The notes beneath the pieces are model-generated. The model was not told the DNA's origin. It did no database searches and worked only from the letters and a program-made list of their open reading frames with translations. A DNA stretch of 64,000 nucleotides from the NCBI RefSeq assembly GCF_014696355.1, contig NZ_JACJQA010000033.1, forward strand, positions 1-64,000. The letters run 5' to 3'. Position 1 is the stretch's first letter; each line of letters begins with the position of its first letter. Positions 16,146-22,786 of the stretch are shown in pieces. Source of the DNA: Pseudanabaena sp. FACHB-1998 (GTDB taxonomy: Bacteria; Cyanobacteriota; Cyanobacteriia; Pseudanabaenales; Pseudanabaenaceae). The position numbers were made by a program, and so were the translations under genes.

Positions 16146-16702
16146 TACTCTAAACCTTGGCAAAGTTGATGGGGCAAACGTTCCATTACTCTTTTAAATG
16201 GTGCAGTGTCCCTCAGTCCATGAGATAAAATCAAGGCTCCTTGCATGGAAATCATCGCATCCTCAGCCCTTTCCCTAGCCAGTTTTTGATCTGATAATCC
16301 TGCCTTGACTAATACTTCAGCGATCGCCTCAATCCACAGGCAAAAAGCCCACTTAATTTGTTCGTGAAAAAGATCATCACTGGACTGCTGCATCACCAAA
16401 ACTGACCAAAGGCAGGAGCTTTTTCCCTCATTAAAAAAGTTGCTAATTGAGGCAAACATATCTTGAAATTTAGCGATCGGCGGATCTTCGCGCTTCAAAA
16501 TCTCCAAAATTCTCGTCTCTAGCAAATTATTCACATAACTAAGGGCTGTCTCTGCCATTTCTGCTTTACCCCTAGGGAAATGATGATAGAGACTAGCTTT
16601 GCCCAAGCCCGTTTCTTGGGAAATTTTGGAAAGTGTCACTCCCTCATAACCAAACTGCCGAAACAGTTTCAGGAGAATCGGGACATAGGTTTGTTTGGAC
16701 AT
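16145..16702 (-). CDS. TetR family repressor (YxaF/LmrA-like)
   Basis: A 185-residue TetR protein from the ATG at 16700-16702 (MSKQTYVPILLKLFRQFGYE). The N-terminal helix-turn-helix is visible: 'GVTLSKISQETGLGKASLYHHFPRGKAEM' at about 22-50. The C-terminal ligand domain begins 'VNNLLETRILEILKRED', in the style of the YxaF/LmrA group. The frame stays open for 26 more codons upstream but would translate the GC-rich hairpin at 16713-16739, so the internal ATG is chosen. It is divergent from the GST-PPOX-cupin-DUF1348 cassette, and two near-identical dyads lie in the shared spacer. It most likely represses that cassette and perhaps itself. Confidence 0.85.
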   Translation of the reverse strand: MSKQTYVPILLKLFRQFGYEGVTLSKISQETGLGKASLYHHFPRGKAEMAETALSYVNNLLETRILEILKREDPPIAKFQDMFASISNFFNEGKSSCLWSVLVMQQSSDDLFHEQIKWAFCLWIEAIAEVLVKAGLSDQKLARERAEDAMISMQGALILSHGLRDTAPFKRVMERLPHQLCQGLE

Positions 16703-16712
16703 AGGTTTACCT

Positions 16713-16739
16713 GAGTGGCGGCGCAAAGCGCCGCCACTC
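16713..16739. repeat. Hairpin, 12-bp perfect arms, AAA loop
   Basis: GAGTGGCGGCGC-AAA-GCGCCGCCACTC, 10 nt upstream of the TetR start, so it would lie in the 5' leader of the TetR transcript. Confidence 0.85.
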
Positions 16740-16773
16740 CTCTTTTTTAATTTGTGGCAGATGTATTTACCTA

Positions 16774-16828
16774 TTGACAATTATACCGAACGAACAGTAC
16801 AGTATCAATATACCGAACGAACGGTACA
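16774..16828 (+). promoter_or_regulatory. Promoter with two TetR-type operators for the GST cassette
   Basis: A TTGACA (16774-16779) is followed 18 bp later by TACAGT (16798-16803), a good sigma-70 promoter pointing at the GST gene. Two almost identical 19-mers overlap it: ATACCGAACGAACAGTACA at 16783-16801 and ATACCGAACGAACGGTACA at 16810-16828. The second contains the dyad TACCG...CGGTA. They are 27 bp apart; one covers the -10 and the other the expected start site. This is the natural binding site for the divergent TetR protein; the binding itself is inference. Confidence 0.75.
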
Positions 16829-16849
16829 AAAACATTCAAGGAAACATCA

Positions 16850-17452
16850 ATGATTAAACTCCACGGTCACGAAATCTCTGGTAATAGCTACAAAGTCCGT
16901 TTGATGTTGTCACTACTTAATCTGGATTATGAATGGGTCAGGGTTGATCTAATGAAAGGCGAACATAAATCGCCAGAATATTTGGCAAAAAATCCCTTCG
17001 GTCAAGTGCCTTTATTGATCGATGACGAAATCACAATTGCTGATGGTCAGGCAATCTTGATCTATTTAGCCAGAAAATATGGTGGTGAACAATGGCTACC
17101 CACAGATGCTTTGCCGATGGCGCAGGTAATTCGCTGGTTGTCCACGGCTGCGGGTGAAGTGCGTCAGGGGCCAGAGAATGCTCGGCTCTTCTACTTATTT
17201 GGTGCGGGAACGAAGATCAATATTGAACGCGCCACCGAGAAATCTCATTTCATCCTCAAACAACTCGATCAACATTTGAGTACCCGAAATTGGCTAGAGT
17301 GCGATCGCCCTACGATTGCTGATATTGCCATCTATCCCTACATTTCCCTAGCTAAGGATGGCAAGATTGAACTTGATGCTTATATCCATGTTTTGAATTG
17401 GATAGAGCGATTTCAAAAACTTTCTGGCTATGTACCAATGGTAGGAGTTTAA
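16850..17452 (+). CDS. Glutathione S-transferase family protein
   Basis: A 200-residue GST. The thioredoxin-like N domain covers 1-78 ('IKLHGHEISGNSYKVRLMLS', 'KSPEYLAKNPFGQVPLLIDD', 'ITIADGQAILIYLARKYGG'), with the QVP cis-proline and the 'DGQAI' glutathione-binding turn. The helical C domain runs to 'NWIERFQKLSGY' and contains the N-capping 'PTIADIAIYPY' motif. It probably conjugates or reduces an electrophile using glutathione. First gene of a TetR-controlled cassette; the next start is 4 nt after its stop. The genes fit a detoxification response with the TetR protein sensing the electrophile. Confidence 0.9.
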   Translation: MIKLHGHEISGNSYKVRLMLSLLNLDYEWVRVDLMKGEHKSPEYLAKNPFGQVPLLIDDEITIADGQAILIYLARKYGGEQWLPTDALPMAQVIRWLSTAAGEVRQGPENARLFYLFGAGTKINIERATEKSHFILKQLDQHLSTRNWLECDRPTIADIAIYPYISLAKDGKIELDAYIHVLNWIERFQKLSGYVPMVGV

Positions 17453-17456
17453 ACCG

Positions 17457-18050
17457 ATGCCTAGACAATTTGGCACGATCGCTTTTACTCCCGCCGTGAA
17501 GGCCCTGCAAGAAAAAATGGGTTCCCGTGAGAACTACGAGCGCTTTGTGGCAAATGGAGCCGACAATAATACGGTCACTCCCGACATCGCTCAGTTTATT
17601 GCGAGTATGGAAGGCTTTTATCTGGGGACTGTTACTTCCAATGGTTATCCTTATATTCAGTTTCGAGGCGGCAAGTCAGGATTTTTAAAAGTTCTCGATG
17701 AGAAGACTTTAGGCTTTGCGGACTATCGCGGCAATGTGCAGTATATCTCTGTAGGTAATCTTTCAGAGCATAACAAAGCTTTTCTATTTTTAATGGATTA
17801 TCGCAATCGCCGCCGCCTAAAAATCCTCGGTCGCGCAAGGATTGTCGAAAATGATCCGCATATCCTTGCTCAAGTCCAAGATCTAGACTATCCCGCGACC
17901 GTAGAACGGGCGATCGTTTTTGAGATCGAAGGCTGTGATTGGAACTGTCCGCAACATATTCCTGTGCGCTATTCGCAAGCTGAAGTGGAAGCATTGCAAG
18001 CTAAAATTAAAGAATTAGAGCAACTTCTAGCAGAGGCTAAAAACGCATAA
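17457..18050 (+). CDS. Pyridoxamine 5'-phosphate oxidase-like flavin split-barrel protein
   Basis: A 197-residue protein with the FMN-binding split-barrel fold: 'FIASMEGFYLGTVTSNGYPY', 'IQFRGGKSGFLKVLDEKTLG', 'GNLSEHNKAFLFLMDYRNRR' and 'LKILGRARIV'. A short coiled-coil tail follows (EVEALQAKIKELEQLLAEAK). The long form with an N-terminal extension of about 40 residues is typical of the 'PPOX class' proteins that sit beside GST genes in TetR-regulated clusters. It is more likely a flavin-dependent reductase than a vitamin B6 enzyme. Tightly coupled to GST upstream and to the cupin gene 2 nt downstream. Confidence 0.87.
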   Translation: MPRQFGTIAFTPAVKALQEKMGSRENYERFVANGADNNTVTPDIAQFIASMEGFYLGTVTSNGYPYIQFRGGKSGFLKVLDEKTLGFADYRGNVQYISVGNLSEHNKAFLFLMDYRNRRRLKILGRARIVENDPHILAQVQDLDYPATVERAIVFEIEGCDWNCPQHIPVRYSQAEVEALQAKIKELEQLLAEAKNA

Positions 18051-18052
18051 TT

Positions 18053-18724
18053 ATGAAACTCCATGCAGATTTGAGCCAACGGGTTGTTGTCGAGAGTGAA
18101 GCCCTCAATTGGGTAGATTCTCCGATGATTGGCGTGCAGCGCCGAATGCTCGAACGCGATGGCGAAGAAGTGGCAAGGGCGACTTCAATTGTCCGCTATG
18201 CTCCTAACAGTTATTTCTCGGCACATACCCACGGCGGCGGCGAAGAGTTTTTGGTCTTAGATGGCATTTTTTCCGATGAATATGGTGACTATCCTGCGGG
18301 AACCTATATTCGCAATCCTGTAGGTTCCACCCATACGCCTTTTAGCAAAGATGGCTGCACGATTTTAGTTAAGCTCTGGCAGATGTATCCCGATGATCAA
18401 CAACGAGTCGCGATCGCCACAAAGGAAATGCCTTGGGCGAATGGCTTAGTCAAAGGCTTGCAAGTCATGCCTCTCCATAGCTATGGAACCGAGAATGTTG
18501 CCCTAGTCAAATGGGATGTGGGTACATATTTTCAGCCACATCTGCATTTAGGCGGTGAAGAAATCTTCGTAGTTGACGGAGTCTTTGAGGATGAGTTTAG
18601 TACTTATCCCAAGGGTACTTGGATACGGAATCCTTGTGGCAGTCGGCACACACCGTTTAGCAAATCAGGATGCCTAATTTATGTCAAAGTTGGACATCTG
18701 AACGCCTCTAGTTTGGGAACCTGA
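18053..18724 (+). CDS. Duplicated ChrR-type cupin protein
   Basis: A 223-residue protein of two clear cupin copies. Copy 1 has 'HTHGGGEEFLVLDGIFSDEY' and 'GTYIRNPVGSTHTPFSKDGC'; copy 2 has 'HLHLGGEEIFVVDGVFEDEF' and 'GTWIRNPCGSRHTPFSKSGC'. Each carries the HxH...E...H metal-binding set, so each half could bind one metal. The motif is that of the cupin half of the anti-sigma factor ChrR, but the zinc-binding anti-sigma half is absent. A metal-dependent dioxygenase or sensor for reactive carbonyl or oxygen species is plausible. Third gene in the cassette, 2 nt after the PPOX stop. Confidence 0.85.
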   Translation: MKLHADLSQRVVVESEALNWVDSPMIGVQRRMLERDGEEVARATSIVRYAPNSYFSAHTHGGGEEFLVLDGIFSDEYGDYPAGTYIRNPVGSTHTPFSKDGCTILVKLWQMYPDDQQRVAIATKEMPWANGLVKGLQVMPLHSYGTENVALVKWDVGTYFQPHLHLGGEEIFVVDGVFEDEFSTYPKGTWIRNPCGSRHTPFSKSGCLIYVKVGHLNASSLGT

Positions 18725-18804
18725 TGCTACTTAGCAGCAATTGATTGAAACTGCGATCGCTTCTAAATTAACCTAATTTAACTATTACCTAAATCCTAAA
18801 AATT

Positions 18805-19230
18805 ATGGAAACTAAACCACCACTCCCACCATTTACCCTAGAAACTGCGAAAGCGAAAATCCAAGCTGCGGAAAATGCTTGGAATACTCGCGATCCCGAT
18901 CGCGTGGCTCTTGCCTACACTGAAGATTCGGAATGGCGTAATCGTAATGAATTTGTGAAGGGACGTGATGAGATTAGGGAATTTCTCAAACGCAAATGGG
19001 CAAAAGAATTGGATTACCGATTGAAAAAAGAACTTTGGTGCTTCATGGACAATCGAATTGCAGTGCGATTTGAGTATGAATATCATGACGAAGCTGGCAA
19101 TTGGTATCGCGCCTATGGCAATGAAAACTGGGAATTTGCCGAAAATGGTTTGATGATGCGGCGCTTTGCCAGCATTAATGACCTTGCTATCCAAGAAAGC
19201 GATCGCAAATTTCGCTGGGAACGTAACTAG
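18805..19230 (+). CDS. DUF1348 / SnoaL-like (NTF2 fold) protein
   Basis: A 141-residue NTF2-fold protein: '[20 protein letters not shown]', '[20 protein letters not shown]', '[20 protein letters not shown]', '[20 protein letters not shown]' and '[20 protein letters not shown]'. These are the conserved blocks of DUF1348, a small cone-shaped fold that usually encloses a hydrophobic ligand. It is 80 nt after the cupin gene on the same strand and ends at a perfect terminator palindrome, so it closes the TetR-controlled cassette. Enzymatic role unknown. Confidence 0.88.
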   Translation: METKPPLPPFTLETAKAKIQAAENAWNTRDPDRVALAYTEDSEWRNRNEFVKGRDEIREFLKRKWAKELDYRLKKELWCFMDNRIAVRFEYEYHDEAGNWYRAYGNENWEFAENGLMMRRFASINDLAIQESDRKFRWERN

Positions 19231-19232
19231 CT

Positions 19233-19260
19233 AAAAAGGACTGCGATCGCAGTCCTTTTT
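19233..19260 (+). terminator. Perfect-palindrome terminator of the GST cassette
   Basis: AAAAAGGACTGCGA / TCGCAGTCCTTTTT, 28 nt with no spacer and a T run, starting 2 nt after the DUF1348 stop. The centre is the HIP1 octamer GCGATCGC. The symmetric A/T flanks mean it may also serve the tRNA gene coming from the other side. Confidence 0.85.
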
Positions 19261-19276
19261 TGTTCTTTTTTGTTAC

Positions 19277-19362
19277 GGAGAGAGGGAGATTCGAACTCCC
19301 GTTAGGTGTGACCCTAAATCTGATTTCGAGTCAGACGCATTCAACCACTCTGCCATCTCTCC
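19277..19362 (-). tRNA. tRNA-Ser (CGA)
   Basis: The minus strand folds into a type II tRNA of 86 nt. Acceptor stem: GGAGAGA / TCTCTCC. D arm: GCAGAGTGGTTGAATGC. Anticodon stem-loop: CTGACTCGAAATCAG, with loop CTCGAAA and anticodon CGA. The long variable arm lies between the anticodon and T arms, and the T arm contains GGAGTTCGAATCTCC. The CCA is not encoded (TCTCTCC is followed by GTAA). A long variable arm with anticodon CGA identifies serine, decoding UCG. Confidence 0.95.
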
Positions 19363-19496
19363 AATATGCTGTTTTAGCGTCTTTGATTAGCAAAGCAATT
19401 GCCATAATATCACAGTAAGCAAATTATTGAAACCCCCAAATAAAGCCTCATTCCCATCCCAGAATTAGTGATGCCGCGCGAAGCGCCACGTCACTA

Positions 19497-19553
19497 ATCA
19501 ATCCAAAGAATAAGATGCGGCGCTTCGCGCCGCATCTTATTCTTTGGATTGAT
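19497..19553. repeat. Large hairpin, 27-bp perfect arms, TTC loop
   Basis: Left arm begins ATCAATCCAAAGAATAAG; core ATGCGGCGC-TTC-GCGCCGCAT. It ends at the base before the stop codon of the leftward WD40 gene. A decayed hairpin (TTAGTGATGCCGCGC...CACTAA) lies beside it at about 19465-19499. Confidence 0.88.
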
Positions 19554-20651
19554 CTACCGAAAACCTTTGCCCTGTGAAGATTCTGTCCAAATCATGATTT
19601 CTCCATCGGCATTAGCTGCCGCGAGCTTTTTACCCTGTGGTTGCCATTGCAAACCTGTAATCTCACCCATCGGAGTCTCCAGAGCTTGCACCCAATCCTT
19701 CGCATTTTTCCAAATAGCGATTCTGCCATTTTCATCAGCAGAAGCGAGGATTTCCGTTTTGGGCTTAAAGCTGATAAATCCTACAATACTGTTATGCCCC
19801 TTAATCACCTCTCCTTCCCAACCAACATTTAAGTCAGGATGCTTTTCCCAAACCACGACATCGGAAGCACTAGAAGAAGCGAGTAATGGAGAAGTCTTAC
19901 TAGCCGACCAATCAAAGTTGCGAATCTTGCCCGGAAATCCCTGCATCCGCCAAGGCGAAGCATCAAAGTCATTACCGAGCCATTGCATCACCACCACCAG
20001 ATTATCGAGAGTACTTGCCACTAGATATTCACCTGAATGATTCCATGCAATTTTTGCTGTCGCTGTAGGCATTTCAAAAACAATCGGATCTTCGTACCAG
20101 TCCTTTGCTTCCCAAACCTTAAGCCCACCATCACCGCCGACGCATAGGTATTCGCCACTGGGATGCCATGCGATCGCCAAGACAGTCGATTGCTCAAAAT
20201 GCAAAGTGGTCACAATATCTAAAGTTTCTGCACTCCAGATCTGCACATATTTCCCTAAGCCAAAGGCAAATTCAGAACGGGTGGGATGCCAAATCAGATG
20301 CTCGATCCATGTTTTACCCAGATCGAGGGTGGCGGCGATCGCTGGTTGTTCTTCTGCTAAGTCCCAGACGCGCACTTTGCCATCTTGCCCCCCTGTCGCC
20401 AACCAACGCCCATCTGCCGAAAATCCTAAGCAGTCTACGGAGATTTCCGTGGGTGCTTGCAATTCCGTTTGCTTTTGAGCCAGATTATTCCCCGCCTTGG
20501 TATCGTCAAATAGCACTATTTCCCCTGAAGCTGTAGCTGCCGCCAGATATTTGCTATTGGGTGACCATGCGATCACCGTAATGTATTCGCTTAGGGTGAT
20601 TTGGGCTTGGGGTTTGGGATTAAGGATGGGAAGGGTCTTAGGCTTTGGCAT
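19554..20651 (-). CDS. WD40 repeat protein (single beta-propeller)
   Basis: A 365-residue protein composed of WD40 units, for example 'ITVIAWSPNSKYLAAATASG', 'VDCLGFSADGRWLATGGQDG then KVRVWDL', 'LAIAWHPSGEYLCVGGDGG' and 'GFISFKPKTEILASADENGR'. I count about seven blades, enough for one closed propeller. There is no signal peptide, ATPase or kinase domain. It resembles free-standing cyanobacterial WD40 scaffolds; partners are unknown. The next gene upstream on this strand is the PIN gene, more than 70 nt away, with a solo ACAGCGCTTTGTG motif between them. Confidence 0.85.
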   Translation of the reverse strand: MPKPKTLPILNPKPQAQITLSEYITVIAWSPNSKYLAAATASGEIVLFDDTKAGNNLAQKQTELQAPTEISVDCLGFSADGRWLATGGQDGKVRVWDLAEEQPAIAATLDLGKTWIEHLIWHPTRSEFAFGLGKYVQIWSAETLDIVTTLHFEQSTVLAIAWHPSGEYLCVGGDGGLKVWEAKDWYEDPIVFEMPTATAKIAWNHSGEYLVASTLDNLVVVMQWLGNDFDASPWRMQGFPGKIRNFDWSASKTSPLLASSSASDVVVWEKHPDLNVGWEGEVIKGHNSIVGFISFKPKTEILASADENGRIAIWKNAKDWVQALETPMGEITGLQWQPQGKKLAAANADGEIMIWTESSQGKGFR

Positions 20652-20723
20652 AGTGGTTATTATTTTTGCTCACTAAGCATCTTATCTCAGTATCGCGGTA
20701 GGCTCTTACAGCGCTTTGTGAAC

Positions 20724-21212
20724 TTATGATTTTGGGCTGAGTTCTGGACAGAGAAAGTGAAGGTTAACACCGTGATCTTTAAGGGCTTGCTCATAGTTGC
20801 GCCAGTCGGAGTCAACGGCATTAGCGATCGCGGGTTGGGCTGGATGGGTGATGGCAACGGCAACAAATTTGCGATCGGACTTGTCAAAATTTTTAAGCGA
20901 TTCTGAATCTGGGAATTCTACAAATTCATTTTCTGATATTTGTGTAATTGTCACTTGTTCACAACGGCTAGTGGCTTGATGATCCCAAACCCATTTTAAA
21001 AAAGCATCACCACTATTAGGTTGACCACTCATAGAGTTTTTGTTCATATATTCGCTAATAATAAGTCGATTACTATCAATTACGAGAGTCCCTGATTTTT
21101 GGATAGTTTCGAGATATTCGATACAAGTGAGTACGCAGGTTAGAGATGCTTGAGGTGCTTTTCTACTAGCAACAAGTAGAACATTGGTATCTACGATGTG
21201 ATGCATTCTCAC
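20724..21212 (-). CDS. PIN-domain nuclease-like protein partnered with the DUF3696 ATPase
   Basis: About 160 residues with a PIN-type acidic constellation: 'HHIVDTNVLLVASRKAP' (first Asp), 'LVIDSNRLIISEYMNKN' (Asp/Glu), 'LKNFDKSDRKFVAVAIT' (third acidic pair) and 'ANAVDSDWRNYEQALKDHGV' (fourth). PIN domains are Mg-dependent RNases or DNases, often toxins. A GTG (21210-21212) overlaps the TGA of the upstream ATPase gene, and an ATG is two codons further in; either way the two are translationally coupled. I infer that the ATPase controls this nuclease. It is larger than VapC-type toxins (about 130 residues) and has a C-terminal extension. Confidence 0.75.
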   Translation of the reverse strand: MRMHHIVDTNVLLVASRKAPQASLTCVLTCIEYLETIQKSGTLVIDSNRLIISEYMNKNSMSGQPNSGDAFLKWVWDHQATSRCEQVTITQISENEFVEFPDSESLKNFDKSDRKFVAVAITHPAQPAIANAVDSDWRNYEQALKDHGVNLHFLCPELSPKS

Positions 21213-22681
21213 CCTTCCGTATTCATTTGGCGCTTGATAGCTGCTTTGTTCATTGCAACTATATCTCCCATTTCATCACCAAAGAATCCTTCGGGATAGT
21301 TGCAAATATTGCCATAATCATCAATATCGAGAGTAACTAATTCTGAATCTCCCTGATCGTTCATTTTACAAAAATAAAGTGCAGCATCTTCATTCGTAAA
21401 TCCATCTTTTTCTTCAGCCATACGCCTTTGCAATCGCCTTAATAAATGTTCGCTATGGCTTTCGATGATGATTTGAATATTGCGGGTTTTGATGACTTCG
21501 ATAAATATATCAGCGAGTCCTGCTTGAACTGATGGATGTAAATGGATTTCGGGTTGCTCAAATATGAGGGTTGCACCTTTGGGTGCGTAGTAGCATAAAA
21601 CTAATATTGGTAATACTTGCGAAACTCCAAATCCAACATCAGTAATTAGTACTTCTGCCGAATTAGGGGTCTTCTGTACCAATATTTCATAATCACCACG
21701 ATTAGTCGTAATTTTATTTACTCGAAACCCATGTATTAAGCCTAAATCTTTTAATGCTTTTGCAACAGAAAGCTCAACATCCAAGTTTTTCTTCCGAGAT
21801 GCAAGAATTGCAGCAACTGTTAATTCCCCATATTTTCCGACATCCTTGGGACTCTCTCCAGACCATTGATAGGTTCTTTTAGGATATTCCCTCAAAGGTG
21901 CGAGATAGTAAGTATTTTGAAATAAATCGATAAAAGCTCCCATTAACTCTGACAAGTCAGTATTATTTAAAACACCAAAATTCTTTAATATTTTGGCACT
22001 ATCTATTTCTTCAATATTGTAAAATATATCATCTAAATATTCTACTGAATCTTTCCATTCATCAAAAAAAGTTCCATCTTTACTCAGTAAGTAATCTTGA
22101 TTGTTATCATTAATATTCAATCTTCTAACTTTGATTTGATTCCAACCGCAATCTCCGTCTATGGAATAGCCAGAGTCTAAATAACGATCAACAATAAAGT
22201 AGTAAGTAAAAAATTCAAAATTGATTTGATCTTGTTCAATATTAATTAATGACTCAAATTTCAAAGATTTATCGTATTGCTGATTCACAAAATACATTAG
22301 TGGTTTGTTATCATGCTTTGATTTTTGTGATTTTAGTGCATTAATGGTTTGAATTGATACGGCAATAGGTATCTGTAACATTGATATATCAATATATTTA
22401 GGAATCCATTCAAACTGAAATTTCAACTTTTCAGGTAATTGATGTCTGTGACTAATATCGTAATTAGTACCTAAATCAACATAGCTATATTGATCGCCGC
22501 CTAAATGCAAAATACGATTGCGATCGCTTGATTCCACAGTTTGCTTAAGCATCAACAAAAACTGCAAAATTGCCGTTTTCCCAGAACTATTCGTACCAAA
22601 AAATCCCGTCAGAGGAGCCATCCTAAACTCACCCGTATCAGCCCATGACTTAAAATTTTGAATGCGTAATTTTGTAAACAT
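21209..22681 (-). CDS. AAA/ABC-type ATPase with DUF3696 domain (OLD-like)
   Basis: A 490-residue ATPase. The N terminus 'MFTKLRIQNFKSWADTGEFR' with Walker A 'GTNSSGKTAILQFLL' at about 30-44 is the RecF/OLD/AAA_15 style. A middle insertion of about 250 residues follows. Then come 'VLITDVGFGVSQVLPILVLC' (signature-like), Walker B 'GATLIFEQPEIHLHPSVQAG' and the H-loop 'IIIESHSEHLLRRLQRRMAE'. DUF3696 is at the end ('YPEGFFGDEMGDIVAMNKAA'). Related two-gene arrangements (OLD-like ATPase plus nuclease) make up several anti-phage systems, so a sensing or defence role with the coupled PIN protein is a reasonable inference. The middle is AT-rich compared with its neighbours, which suggests transfer. 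Confidence 0.88.
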   Translation of the reverse strand: MFTKLRIQNFKSWADTGEFRMAPLTGFFGTNSSGKTAILQFLLMLKQTVESSDRNRILHLGGDQYSYVDLGTNYDISHRHQLPEKLKFQFEWIPKYIDISMLQIPIAVSIQTINALKSQKSKHDNKPLMYFVNQQYDKSLKFESLINIEQDQINFEFFTYYFIVDRYLDSGYSIDGDCGWNQIKVRRLNINDNNQDYLLSKDGTFFDEWKDSVEYLDDIFYNIEEIDSAKILKNFGVLNNTDLSELMGAFIDLFQNTYYLAPLREYPKRTYQWSGESPKDVGKYGELTVAAILASRKKNLDVELSVAKALKDLGLIHGFRVNKITTNRGDYEILVQKTPNSAEVLITDVGFGVSQVLPILVLCYYAPKGATLIFEQPEIHLHPSVQAGLADIFIEVIKTRNIQIIIESHSEHLLRRLQRRMAEEKDGFTNEDAALYFCKMNDQGDSELVTLDIDDYGNICNYPEGFFGDEMGDIVAMNKAAIKRQMNTEG

Positions 22682-22745
22682 CGCGAGTTAAACCTAGTTA
22701 AAAACTACAAAGGATAGGCGAAGTTCACCTATCCTACCAAAACCC

Positions 22746-22786
22746 AATAAAAAATAAGCTGCACTTCGTGCAGCTTATTTTTTATT
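22746..22786. repeat. Hairpin, 19-bp perfect arms, TTC loop
   Basis: AATAAAAAATAAGCTGCAC-TTC-complement. The right arm ends on the stop codon of the leftward ABC1 kinase gene, with T/A runs at the base. It probably works as its terminator. Confidence 0.85.

Noticed and set aside
16703-16780. Longer TetR protein starting at 16780
   Set aside because: The 26 extra codons translate the GC-rich hairpin at 16713-16739; the TetR domain begins at the ATG at 16702.
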